24,994 nt of DNA. It comes from an uncultured Clostridia bacterium. Its GTDB lineage: Bacteria > Bacillota > Clostridia > TANB77 > CAG-508. Location of the stretch: positions 1 to 24,994 of the forward strand of contig CASAUJ010000022.1 in the NCBI GenBank assembly GCA_949118805.1, read 5' to 3'. The notes beneath the pieces were generated by a model that saw only the letters and a program-made list of their open reading frames with translations, ran no database searches and was not told where the DNA came from. Positions 15,423 through 23,649 of this stretch are shown piece after piece (the first letter of the stretch is position 1; every line of letters starts with the position of its first letter). A program made the translations under genes and the position numbers.

Positions 15423-16265
15423 GTGAATTTGGAAAAATTAAAATTACAAGAACTAAAAAACCAAGCTAGAAAAATAAGGCAAGACATCATAGAAGAAGTC
15501 TATCATGCAAAATCTGGGCATCCAGGAGGATCTCTTTCAGTAGCAGATATATTAACTGTATTATACTTTCAAGAAATGAATGTGAATCCTAAAGATCCTA
15601 ATTGGGAAGAAAGAGACAGATTGGTTTTATCAAAAGGACATTGTTCCCCAGCATTATATAGTTGTTTAGCCAATCGAGGATATTTTCCAGTAGAAGATTT
15701 AAAAACTTTTAGAAACATTAATAGTTATTTACAAGGGCATCCAGACAAAAATAAAGTACCAGGAGTTGATATGACAACAGGATCTTTAGGACAAGGACTA
15801 TCTTGTGCCAATGGGATGGCAATTGCAGGAAAGAGGAATCACAAAAATTATAGGGTTTATTGTATTTTAGGAGATGGAGAAATCGAAGAAGGCCAAATTT
15901 GGGAAGCAGCTATGGCAGCGAATAAATACCAATTAGACAATTTATGTGTCATCATAGATAATAACAATTTACAAATTGATGGAACCATTGAAGAAGTTAT
16001 GAGTTCTTATCCAATCGATGAAAAATTTAGAAGTTTTGGTTTTCAAATTATCCATATTGATGGACATGATATAGAAGAAATCAACAATGCCTTTGAGGTT
16101 GCTAAAAATGTGAAAGGAAAGCCAACCTGTATCATAGCTAAAACCGTAAAAGGAAAAGGGGTAGAATATATGGAAAATCAAGCTGGATGGCATGGGAAAG
16201 CACCCAATGAAGAACAATATAAGATAGCAATAGAAAATTTAGGGGATTCAAGGGACGTTCCTTAA
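15423..16265 (+). CDS. Transketolase, N-terminal (thiamine diphosphate-binding) subunit
   Basis: Half of a split transketolase of the non-oxidative pentose phosphate pathway; it binds thiamine diphosphate and Mg. Evidence: KSGHPGGSLSVADIL, LSKGHCSPALY, QGHPD, GSLGQGLSCANGMA, and the GDGEIEEGQIWEA..NN cofactor motif, then GKPTCIIAKTVKGKGV. I chose the GTG at 15423 (AGAAAGG site 5 bp upstream); TTG at 15429 is possible, and the ATG at 15393 lies in the promoter. The last codons and stop (GDSRDVP, 16242-16265) come from the palindromic repeat, which has replaced the original end. About 280 residues. tktC follows across the repeat. Confidence 0.9.
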   Translation: MNLEKLKLQELKNQARKIRQDIIEEVYHAKSGHPGGSLSVADILTVLYFQEMNVNPKDPNWEERDRLVLSKGHCSPALYSCLANRGYFPVEDLKTFRNINSYLQGHPDKNKVPGVDMTTGSLGQGLSCANGMAIAGKRNHKNYRVYCILGDGEIEEGQIWEAAMAANKYQLDNLCVIIDNNNLQIDGTIEEVMSSYPIDEKFRSFGFQIIHIDGHDIEEINNAFEVAKNVKGKPTCIIAKTVKGKGVEYMENQAGWHGKAPNEEQYKIAIENLGDSRDVP

Positions 16266-16368
16266 AATCCCCACTTTAGGGAGAGAAGGGACAGCCCTTT
16301 ATAATGGGAAAAGGAGTGTCCCATTGTTCCTCAAAAAGGGGATTTTAAGGAACGTCCCTTGAATCCCT
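16242..16368. repeat. MITE/REP-like nested palindrome, copy 3 (tktN/tktC gap)
   Basis: The tips GGGGATTCAAGGGACGTTCC and GGAACGTCCCTTGAATCCCT match copy 2 almost base for base. The inner part differs: GGGACAGCCC and GGAGTGTCCC. It begins inside the end of the transketolase N gene and ends 25 bp before the C gene. Confidence 0.88.
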
Positions 16369-16392
16369 CTAAAAAGAGAAGGGAGAAAATAA

Positions 16393-17319
16393 ATGGAAAA
16401 TAAAAAAATTGCGACACGTCAAAGTTATGGAGAGACTTTAATAAAATTAGGAAAAGAAAATTCTAATATTGTGGTATTAGATGCTGATTTAGCGGGAGCA
16501 ACCAAAACAGAATTGTTTGCTAAGGAATTTCCAGAAAGATTTTTTGATATGGGAATAGCAGAAGCTAATATGTTAGGAACAGCAGCAGGATTGGCTACTT
16601 GTGGAAAAATACCTTATGCTAGTACTTTTGCTATGTTTGCAGCAGGAAGAGGATATGATCAAATTAGAAATAGTATTTGTTATCCAAAATTAAATGTAAA
16701 AATTTGTGCAACCCATGCAGGAATTACAGTAGGGGAAGATGGGGCAACGCATCAAATGTTGGAAGATATTTCCTTAATGAGGGGATTACCTAATATGATC
16801 GTTCTTTCGCCATCAGATGATACCCAAGCTAGATGGATGATAGAAGAGATTAGTAAAATAGAAGGACCTGTTTATGTAAGATTGGCAAGATTAGCAACAC
16901 CAATTATTTATGAAGAAAATCAAAAATTTGAAATAGGAAGGGCGATACAAATAGGAGAAGGAACGGATGGAACGATTTTTGCTACGGGAGTTACCGTGGC
17001 AGAAGCCCAAAAAGCACAAAAGGAATTAGAAAAACAAGGAATTTATATTCGAGTAGTAGATATGCATACCATCAAACCAATTGACAAACATAGCATTTTA
17101 AAATGTGCAAAAGAAACCAAAAAATTAATCTCGATAGAAGATCATAGTATAATAGGAGGACTAGGTTCAGCTATTAGTGAAGTATTAACAGAGGAATATC
17201 CTGTGAAATTGGAAAGAATGGGGATACAGGATACTTTTGGAAAATCAGGAAAAGCAGAAGAATTAATGGAATACTTTGGATTGACAGCAGAAGCGATTAT
17301 AGAAAAATTTCAAAAATAG
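16393..17319 (+). CDS. Transketolase, C-terminal (pyrimidine-binding) subunit
   Basis: Second half of the split transketolase. It begins with ATRQSYGETLIKLGKE and contains DADLAGATKTELF, FDMGIAEANMLGTAAGLA (the glutamate that activates thiamine diphosphate), THAGITVGEDGATHQMLED, and a C-terminal domain with TGVTVAEA and EDHSIIGGLGSAISE. 308 residues is normal for split forms. AAGGGAG precedes the ATG at 16393. An intrinsic terminator follows, so this ends the two-gene unit. Confidence 0.93.
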   Translation: MENKKIATRQSYGETLIKLGKENSNIVVLDADLAGATKTELFAKEFPERFFDMGIAEANMLGTAAGLATCGKIPYASTFAMFAAGRGYDQIRNSICYPKLNVKICATHAGITVGEDGATHQMLEDISLMRGLPNMIVLSPSDDTQARWMIEEISKIEGPVYVRLARLATPIIYEENQKFEIGRAIQIGEGTDGTIFATGVTVAEAQKAQKELEKQGIYIRVVDMHTIKPIDKHSILKCAKETKKLISIEDHSIIGGLGSAISEVLTEEYPVKLERMGIQDTFGKSGKAEELMEYFGLTAEAIIEKFQK

Positions 17320-17372
17320 GAAATGAATTGTGAAATTTTTGTGAATTTTTCGAAATGAAGAAAAAAGGAGAT

Positions 17373-17418
17373 AAAAGATAGAAAATGTAAAAAAACCAAC
17401 ATTTTCTATCTTTTTTTT
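17373..17418 (+). terminator. Intrinsic terminator after the transketolase genes
   Basis: AAAAGATAGAAAATGT (17373-17388) pairs perfectly with ACATTTTCTATCTTTT (17399-17414), followed by a T-run to 17418. Confidence 0.85.
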
Positions 17419-17430
17419 ACGAAAAAAGTA

Positions 17431-17459
17431 TTGCAAAAAAAATACTTTATTGTTATGAT
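17431..17459 (+). promoter_or_regulatory. Promoter of the ftsEX operon
   Basis: TTGCAA (17431-17436) and TATGAT (17454-17459) are spaced by exactly 17 bp, 50 bp before the ftsE start and just after the terminator. Confidence 0.7.
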
Positions 17460-17509
17460 TAAGTAGAATAAAATTATGATGTCAGAATAAAAGGGTAAGG
17501 AGAACCAAA

Positions 17510-18196
17510 ATGATAGAGTTTAGAAACGTAACAAAGACATATGACACAGGAACAAAAGCTGTGAAAAATGCTAATTTTGTTATTGAAAAAGGAGAATTTG
17601 CCTTTTTGGTAGGAAGTTCTGGAAGTGGAAAATCTACTTTAATAAAACTTATATTAAAAGAAGAAGAACCAACTTCAGGAAATCTAATCATCAATGGAAA
17701 AGATACCACCTATTTAAAGCCAAGTAGAGTACCTTATTTAAGAAGAAGTATGGGAGTTGTATTCCAAGACTTTCGATTATTGCCAGATAAAACCGTTTAT
17801 GACAATGTAGCTTATGCAATGTATATTGTAAGAGCAACACCAAGACATATTCGAAGACAAGTTCCTATGGTACTTTCTTTAGTTGGATTAAGTGGAAAAG
17901 CCAAAATGTATCCTCATGAATTATCAGGAGGAGAACAACAAAGAGTTGCTTTAGCAAGAGCCTTAGTGAACAATCCATCTATGCTAATCGCAGATGAACC
18001 AACAGGAAATCTAGATCCAGACACGGCTTGGGATATTATGAATCTATTAAATGATATCAATATGAGGGGAACCACTGTTGTAGTAGCAACACATGCAAAA
18101 GACATTGTAGATAAAATGAAAAAAAGAGTTATCCATGTACGTAAAGGCGAAATAGTAAAAGATGATAAAAAAGGTGGGTATGATTGTGAAATATAA
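17510..18196 (+). CDS. ftsE: Cell division ATP-binding protein FtsE
   Basis: ABC ATPase that, with FtsX, drives peptidoglycan hydrolase activation at the division site or during elongation. Walker A GSSGSGKST at 35-43, Q-loop FQDFRLLPDKTVYDN, signature LSGGEQQR at 138-145, Walker B MLIADEPTGNLD with D162 and E163, and the switch histidine in VATHAKDI. 228 residues is standard. AAGGAG precedes the ATG. The end overlaps the ftsX start by 11 bases. Confidence 0.96.
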   Translation: MIEFRNVTKTYDTGTKAVKNANFVIEKGEFAFLVGSSGSGKSTLIKLILKEEEPTSGNLIINGKDTTYLKPSRVPYLRRSMGVVFQDFRLLPDKTVYDNVAYAMYIVRATPRHIRRQVPMVLSLVGLSGKAKMYPHELSGGEQQRVALARALVNNPSMLIADEPTGNLDPDTAWDIMNLLNDINMRGTTVVVATHAKDIVDKMKKRVIHVRKGEIVKDDKKGGYDCEI

Positions 18197-19086
18197 TAGA
18201 TTTGGATATTTAATAGGAGAAGGATTAGGCAATGTATTCAAAAATAAAAAGTCAACAGGGGCATCTTTAATGATTATGTGTGCTACTATGATTATTTTTG
18301 GAATTTTCCTAATTCTAACAGAAAATATAAATCATTTCGTAACAGAAGTAGAATCTGCACAAGGAATACAAGTTTTTATTAATAATGATGCAACACAAGA
18401 ACAAATAGAAGAAGTAGAAGAAAAATTAAGAGCGTTAGAAGGCGTTAGTACGACCACTTATGTATCAAAAGAAGATGCACTAAATCAAATGAAAGAAAGA
18501 TTTGGAGATAAAAGAGATTTATTGGCAGGATATGAAGAAAATAATATTTTTCCAGCATCTTATGTAGTCACTTTAACAGATTTAAGTAAAAGTTTAGAAG
18601 TGCAACAACAAATTTTAACCTTTGACAATATCAAGAAAATAACAAGTAAAGATGAAACTGTTACGACCCTAATTAATCTAGCAAATGGAATCAAAATTGT
18701 GACAGGAGTTATTTTAATTTTGTTAATTATTATTTCTATCTTCATCATAGCAAATACCATTAAACTTACAGTACATGCGAGAAGAAAAGAAATTTCAATT
18801 ATGAAATATGTAGGAGCAACAAATGGATTTATTCGTTGGCCATTTATTGTAGAAGGTATGATCATTGGGATTTTAGCAAGTAGTATATCAATTGCACTAG
18901 TAGGAGTAGCATATAGCTTTATAGCAGAACAAATGGTAAATTCTCAATTTATGCAAGTCATTAATATGAGTCTAGTAACATTTGGAGATATGTTCAATTC
19001 TATTATATTTGTATATATGTTATTAGGTATTGGAATAGGAGCCATTCGGAAGTGTTATCTCAATGAGAAAATATTTAAAAGTATAA
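18186..19086 (+). CDS. ftsX: Cell division protein FtsX, read through a +1 frameshift
   Basis: Four-helix membrane partner of FtsE. The first helix is near residues 26-46, followed by an extracellular domain (VFINNDATQEQIEEVEEKL..GDKRDLL) and three helices, with ANTIKLTVHARRKEISIMKY, the conserved cytoplasmic segment. The GTG at 18186 was chosen because AAGGTGGG lies 7 bp upstream; the ATG at 18180 is too close to it. The zero frame meets CGG at 19047-19049 and continues as RKCYLNEKIFKS over the next gene. Skipping the C gives AIGSVISMRKYLKV and a stop at 19084-19086, ten bases before the next ATG. That is a typical FtsX ending and clean operon spacing. 299 residues. Confidence 0.93.
19047..19050 (+). 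other. Putative +1 recoding site CGGA in ftsX
   Basis: Context ATT CGG AAG. Dropping the C at 19047 gives ATT GGA AGT GTT and the conserved C-terminal GSVISMRKYLKV. The zero frame instead overlaps the downstream gene. Confidence 0.8.
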
Positions 19087-19096
19087 AGGAGAAAAC

Positions 19097-20327
19097 ATGC
19101 GTAAAATTTTATGTGTTGTTTTAGCTTTCTTGATCAGTAGTTTTAGCATCATTTCTTATGTACGAGCAGAGGAAATGACAGATTTGCAAACCGAACAAGA
19201 AGAATTGAAAAATCAAATTAATGAAGCAACTGGAGAATTAGGAGAGGTTCAAGAAGAATTGTCTGAAAATCTGCAACAAGTACAGAAATTGGATGAAAAA
19301 ATAGCAAATTCACAATCTGATTTAGAGGAACTAAATGCTAAAATTATAGAACTACAAGCATCGATTGATGAAGTAGAAGGAAGACTAAAGAGAATAGAAG
19401 AAAAATACAATCGACAAAAAGAAATATTAGAAGTACGCTTAGTAACAATGTATGAAACAAGTGATACACAATATTTAGATGTAATTTTAAGTTCAAGAAG
19501 TGTTTCTGATTTTTTATCCAATTATTTCCTAATTACAGAATTAGCAAATTACGATGCACAATTGTTAGAAGAAATGAAGGAAAAAAAGGATCAAATTGAG
19601 ATAGACAAAAAGAAATTAGATCAAGCAAAAGAACAATATGCAACGACCAAGCAAAATCAAACCAAGACTGCAAAAATATTGGAAAATACAAAGATTGTAA
19701 GAGAAAATTATATTGAAAAATTATCAGAACAAGAAAAAGAAGTGCAAGCTAAAATTGATGAGTATAATATTCGATTTGAAGAAATTAATCGAGAAATATT
19801 GGAACTTGCACTACAAGGAATTGATAGCCAATATATTGGAGGGGAATTTGCATGGCCAATTCCAGGTTATACAAGAGTAACATCTCCTTATGGGATGAGA
19901 GTACATCCTATTACAGGACTTTATAAATTACATACAGGAGTAGATGTAGGAGCACCAATGGGAAGCAATTTTATAGCGGCTAATGATGGAATTGTGACAA
20001 AAGCAGAGTATAATTATGCTTATGGAAATATGGTAATCATTGATCATGGAGGAGGAGTTTCAACACTATATGCACATGGATCTGAAATTATAGTTCAAGT
20101 AGGACAAATTGTAAAAAGAGGAGAACCTGTATTAAAAGTTGGTTCAACACGGATACTCAACAGGTCCACATGCTCATTTTGAAGTAAGATTAAATGGTGT
20201 TGTAACAGATCCGATGCCATATATTACAAATGGTATCATACCCAATACACAAAATCAAACAACAACAGATCAAAACAAAAATGAAGCAGCAAAGGAAAAT
20301 ACAGCAAAAGAAAATGAAACAAATTAA
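19097..20327 (+). CDS. Secreted coiled-coil M23 peptidase (EnvC/PcsB-like FtsEX partner), read through a +1 frameshift
   Basis: Signal peptide at 1-25 (cleavage after VRAEE region), long coiled coils at about 28-115 and 150-240, then an M23 domain from about 255. Metal ligands H279 and D283 are in LHTGVDVG. The zero frame reads CGG at codon 352 (20150-20152) and ends RILNRSTCSF at 20182, losing the HxH motif. Skipping the C gives GSTGYSTGPHAHFEVRLNG with H358 and H360, then an acidic, Asn/Lys-rich tail to 20327; 409 residues. Position after ftsEX suggests FtsEX controls it, as EnvC, PcsB or CwlO are controlled elsewhere. With all ligands present it is probably an active endopeptidase, provided the shift occurs. 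Confidence 0.9.
20150..20153 (+). other. Putative +1 recoding site CGGA in the first M23 gene
   Basis: Context ACA CGG ATA. Dropping the C at 20150 gives ACA GGA TAC TCA and restores TGYSTGPHAHFEV. The neighbouring paralogue has the same ACA GGA glycine with no extra C. Confidence 0.85.
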
Positions 20328-20342
20328 AAATAGGAGGAACGT

Positions 20343-21557
20343 ATGAAAAGACTAGGATTAAAAATAATAGGAGTATTTATAATAACAATTGTAATAATAC
20401 AAAATAGCATGTTATTGGCAGCAAGTGCAGAGGAAGAAAAATTAAAAAATCAACAAAATGAGATCAAAAAGGAAGAAGAAGAATCAAAGGATAAATTAAA
20501 AGAAGTACAAGCTAAAAAATCAGAAACAGTAAAACAAGTGGAAGAATTATCAAATGAAATAGCAGATTATGAAGCACAAATTGATGAATTAGAGGGACAA
20601 ATTGCAGGATTAAATACAAAAATTGCAGAATCCGAGCAAAAATTAAAAAAAGCACAGGAAGACTATACAAAACAGGAAAAGTTGTTAGAGGATCGATTAG
20701 TGGCAACCTATGAGGCAGGAGAAACATCTTATTTAGATTTTTTATTATCTTCTCAAAGTATTACGGATTTTATTTCTAATTACTATTTGGTAACAGAAGT
20801 AGCCAATAATGATACTGAATTACTAGAAAAAATTCAAAAACAGAAAGAAGAAATAACACAAGCTAAAAATGAATTAGAAATAAGCAAACAAGAATTAGCT
20901 ACTTCAAAAGCAAGTAAACAAAGTGTATCTACTCAATTACAAACAGCTAAAAAAGCTAAAAACCAACAAGTAGCTAAATTAACAGATGAAGAAAAAGAAA
21001 TACAAGCTCAAATCCAAGAACTTCGTGATGCAAGTACTAAAATAGAAAAAGAAATCAAATTGGCACAAGAACGTTATCAACAACAAATAGATAATTTAGA
21101 TAAAGGTCAAGGAAATTCTTCTAATAATAATGGTGGAACTGGTAATAGTGGTAGTACAGCAGGAAAAGGATTTCTTCGCAAACCATTAAATACTGGTGTC
21201 ATTACAGCTACTATGTATTACTCAGATGGAAGTTATCATGGAGCGATTGACTATGGAGTACCAATAGGAACACCTGTATATGCGGCAGCAGATGGGGTTG
21301 TTGTTCATACTGAAAACTTAACATATAGTTATGGAACACATGTTGTAATTCAACATGCTAATGGCTTACAAACTTGGTATGGACATGGAACAAAAGGAAG
21401 TATTTGTGTATCAGAGGGACAAACTGTATCAAAAGGACAGTTAATTATGAAATCTGGAAATACAGGAAGATCATCAGGACCACATTTACACTTTGAAGTA
21501 AGAGTATCACCTTATAATTATAATACATGTCGAGTAGATCCACGTAATTATATGTAA
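20343..21557 (+). CDS. Second secreted coiled-coil M23 peptidase (EnvC-like paralogue)
   Basis: It shares architecture with the upstream gene: a hydrophobic N-terminal signal (about 5-27), coiled coils rich in Glu, Lys and Gln to about residue 255, a Gly/Ser/Asn linker (NSSNNNGGTGNSGSTAGKG), then M23 with YHGAIDYG and GPHLHFEVR ligands. The coiled-coil hinge has the same motifs in both proteins (YETSDTQYLD versus YEAGETSYLD; SNYFLITE versus SNYYLVTE), pointing to tandem duplication. 404 residues with an uninterrupted frame. AGGAGG lies five bases before the ATG, and the gap to the previous gene is 15 bp, so the two are probably cotranscribed. Confidence 0.9.
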   Translation: MKRLGLKIIGVFIITIVIIQNSMLLAASAEEEKLKNQQNEIKKEEEESKDKLKEVQAKKSETVKQVEELSNEIADYEAQIDELEGQIAGLNTKIAESEQKLKKAQEDYTKQEKLLEDRLVATYEAGETSYLDFLLSSQSITDFISNYYLVTEVANNDTELLEKIQKQKEEITQAKNELEISKQELATSKASKQSVSTQLQTAKKAKNQQVAKLTDEEKEIQAQIQELRDASTKIEKEIKLAQERYQQQIDNLDKGQGNSSNNNGGTGNSGSTAGKGFLRKPLNTGVITATMYYSDGSYHGAIDYGVPIGTPVYAAADGVVVHTENLTYSYGTHVVIQHANGLQTWYGHGTKGSICVSEGQTVSKGQLIMKSGNTGRSSGPHLHFEVRVSPYNYNTCRVDPRNYM

Positions 21558-21607
21558 TTTTAGTGCATAGAATGAAATAAGAATATACACATTAGATAAA
21601 AATTTGC

Positions 21608-21636
21608 AATGGGCGGAAAATAATCTCCGCCCATTG
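21608..21636. other. Strong hairpin between the M23 gene and ctpA
   Basis: CAATGGGCGGA (21608-21618) and TCCGCCCATTG (21626-21636) form a perfect 11-bp stem with a short loop. No T-run follows on the plus strand, so it is not a standard intrinsic terminator. It may protect or separate messages. Transcription could read through into ctpA. Confidence 0.6.
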
Positions 21637-21670
21637 ACAGGTATAGCTATTAATACAACGGAGGTTAAAG

Positions 21671-22885
21671 ATGGAAGAAAAAAAGAGATTTAAGGTCTAT
21701 AAAATTATTATGCTAGTCGTACTGGTAGCATTTATTACGTTTTTAGCAACGTCAATTGGAATGTATCAATTATTTATGAATGGAAAATTGGCGAATCAAC
21801 CAATCCTGATGACACAAGGATCAAATTCTGATATTGCAGTAGCTTTGAATCGATATAAATCAATTATTGATAAATATTATTTAGGAGAAATCAACGAAGA
21901 AAAGTTAAAAGAAGGTGCAATAAAAGGTTATATTGAAGGTCTAGATGATCCTTATACAGAATATATTTCAAAGGAAGAAATGAAGGATTATTTAGAAGAT
22001 ACAATGGGAAACTTTGTGGGAATTGGTATTTATATGGTGAAAAATACAGAACTTAACAAAGTACAAATATTAGCTCCTATCAAAAATAGTCCAGCAGAAA
22101 AAGTAGGAATATTACCTGGTGATTTGATTATAGCAGTAGATGATATTCAATATACAGGAGAAGATATGTCAATTGTTTCAAATAAAATAAAGGGAGAAGA
22201 AGGAACAACTGTTAAGATGGAAGTTCTAAGAGGGACGGAAACAAAAACATTTGAATTAAAAAGAGAAAGTATTAAAGTGAATCCAGTAGAAGGAAAAGTA
22301 TTAAGTGATAAAATTGGATATATTGCATTTACTTCTTTTGATGAAGGGACAGCAGAAGAATTCAAAGCAAAATATGAAGAATTACAAAAGCAAGGAATTA
22401 AGTCTTTAATTATTGATTTAAGAAATAATGGGGGCGGAATTGTAGATGAAGCATTAGAAATAGCAGATTTTGTAACAGAGAAAGGTTCTATCTTATTATA
22501 TGAGGTGGATAAAAATAACAAGGAAGAAATTAAAAAGTCTGAAAATGATCCTATTATCAATGTACCAATTGTTGTTTTAACAAATGGAAATACAGCTAGT
22601 TCTTCTGAAATATTAGCAGGAGCCTTAAAAGATTTAGGGAAAGCTAAGATATGTGGGACAAAAACATATGGAAAAGGTGTGATACAACAAGTATTAACTT
22701 TGACAGATGGAAGTGGATTAAAAATAACAGCAGAAAAGTATTTAACGCCTAATAAAACAGAAATTAATAAAATTGGAATTGAACCAGATGAAAAAGTGGA
22801 ATTGCCAGAATCTATGAAAAATGTTTTGGTTTTAGAAGAAAAAGAGGATACTCAATTACAAAAAGCAATGGAAATGCTAAAATAG
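21671..22885 (+). CDS. ctpA: Carboxy-terminal processing serine protease, S41 family
   Basis: Membrane-anchored protease (helix at about 11-33) with the catalytic part outside. A PDZ domain lies around 105-190 (GIGIYMV..VQILAPIKNSPAEKVGILPGDLI). The S41 core includes LIIDLRNNGGG, S310 in NGNTASSSEILAGALKDLG, K335 in TYGKGVIQ and Q339; the 25-residue spacing of the Ser-Lys pair is as in CtpB-type enzymes. 404 residues. It directly follows the FtsEX/M23 genes, a common arrangement in which the protease may trim hydrolases or their regulators. GGAGG precedes the ATG. Confidence 0.93.
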   Translation: MEEKKRFKVYKIIMLVVLVAFITFLATSIGMYQLFMNGKLANQPILMTQGSNSDIAVALNRYKSIIDKYYLGEINEEKLKEGAIKGYIEGLDDPYTEYISKEEMKDYLEDTMGNFVGIGIYMVKNTELNKVQILAPIKNSPAEKVGILPGDLIIAVDDIQYTGEDMSIVSNKIKGEEGTTVKMEVLRGTETKTFELKRESIKVNPVEGKVLSDKIGYIAFTSFDEGTAEEFKAKYEELQKQGIKSLIIDLRNNGGGIVDEALEIADFVTEKGSILLYEVDKNNKEEIKKSENDPIINVPIVVLTNGNTASSSEILAGALKDLGKAKICGTKTYGKGVIQQVLTLTDGSGLKITAEKYLTPNKTEINKIGIEPDEKVELPESMKNVLVLEEKEDTQLQKAMEMLK

Positions 22886-22902
22886 GTAAGGGAGGAAGAA
22901 AA

Positions 22903-23496
22903 ATGAATTTACCCAATAAATTGACTATATTTCGAATTCTATTAGTGCCAATTATGGTAATAATTCCTTTTTTTCAGATAAAAGGAGAAGTGATAGGAAT
23001 ACCAATTAATTGTTGGTTAATTAATTTGATTTTTATCATTGCATCTATAACTGATAAATTAGATGGTTATTTAGCAAGAAAAAATAATCAAGTAACAACA
23101 TTTGGAAAATTTTTAGATCCATTAGCAGATAAAATTTTAGTGATAGCAGCTATGATGATGTTGGTAGAAATGACAAGATTACCAGCATGGATACCAATTA
23201 TAGTCATTACAAGAGAATTTTTAGTATCTGGCTATCGATTAGTTGCAGTAGAGAAAGGTGGAAAAGTAATTGCAGCATCTAATTGGGGAAAATTAAAAAC
23301 CGTGACACAAATGATTGCTATTATTTTGGCATTTGTGGATAAAAATGCGTTTGGTACCTGCTTTATGGGGACTCTACAAGGAGGCGTTTTTTGGTTCAAT
23401 TTAATTGTAACAGGAATGATGATAATACAAACAATTGCGACTATTTTCTCTGGGATTGATTACATGAAAGGGGCAAAAGATTTAATCAAGGATTAG
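22903..23496 (+). CDS. pgsA: CDP-diacylglycerol-glycerol-3-phosphate 3-phosphatidyltransferase
   Basis: Makes phosphatidylglycerol phosphate at the membrane, the committed step to phosphatidylglycerol. The CDP-alcohol phosphatidyltransferase signature is complete: DKLDGYLARKNNQVTTFGKF followed by LDPLADK. Starts MNLPNKLTIFRILLVPIMV, typical of PgsA. Four to five membrane segments in 197 residues. It begins 17 bp after ctpA with a GGGAGGAAG site, so probably in the same transcript. Confidence 0.94.
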   Translation: MNLPNKLTIFRILLVPIMVIIPFFQIKGEVIGIPINCWLINLIFIIASITDKLDGYLARKNNQVTTFGKFLDPLADKILVIAAMMMLVEMTRLPAWIPIIVITREFLVSGYRLVAVEKGGKVIAASNWGKLKTVTQMIAIILAFVDKNAFGTCFMGTLQGGVFWFNLIVTGMMIIQTIATIFSGIDYMKGAKDLIKD

Positions 23497-23543
23497 AGGT
23501 CTAAGATTTTTAAAGCGAAGGGATGGCTATTTATAAAATTAGG

Positions 23544-23573
23544 ATGAAATTTGCTTGACAAATTTCATTTTTT
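23544..23573 (+). terminator. Intrinsic terminator after pgsA, overlapping the greA promoter
   Basis: ATGAAATTTG (23544-23553) and CAAATTTCAT (23559-23568) form a perfect stem with a five-base loop, followed by T's to 23573. The loop and right arm contain the greA -35 hexamer. Confidence 0.75.
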
Positions 23574-23583
23574 GCCGTAAGAT
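23555..23583 (+). promoter_or_regulatory. Promoter of greA
   Basis: TTGACA (23555-23560) and TAAGAT (23578-23583) are spaced by 17 bp, 66 bp before the greA start. Confidence 0.75.
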
Positions 23584-23649
23584 AGTAAAAGATTTTTTGA
23601 AAGTATATAAAATAAAAGATAATAAATACATGGGAAAGGAGAATTAATT

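Noticed and set aside
13627..16368. CRISPR array from the repeated GGGACGTTCC segments
   Set aside because: Copies are kilobases apart, palindromic, with no regular spacers and no cas genes.
141..20152. Sense reassignment of CGG to another amino acid
   Set aside because: A changed meaning of a triplet cannot restore the reading frame; the frame must move by one base at each site.
140..20153. Simple sequencing or assembly error at the six sites
   Set aside because: Not fully excluded. The insertion is always the same base before the same in-frame codon, on both strands, and not in homopolymers, while frame-neutral or intergenic errors cannot be seen. Raw reads are the deciding test.
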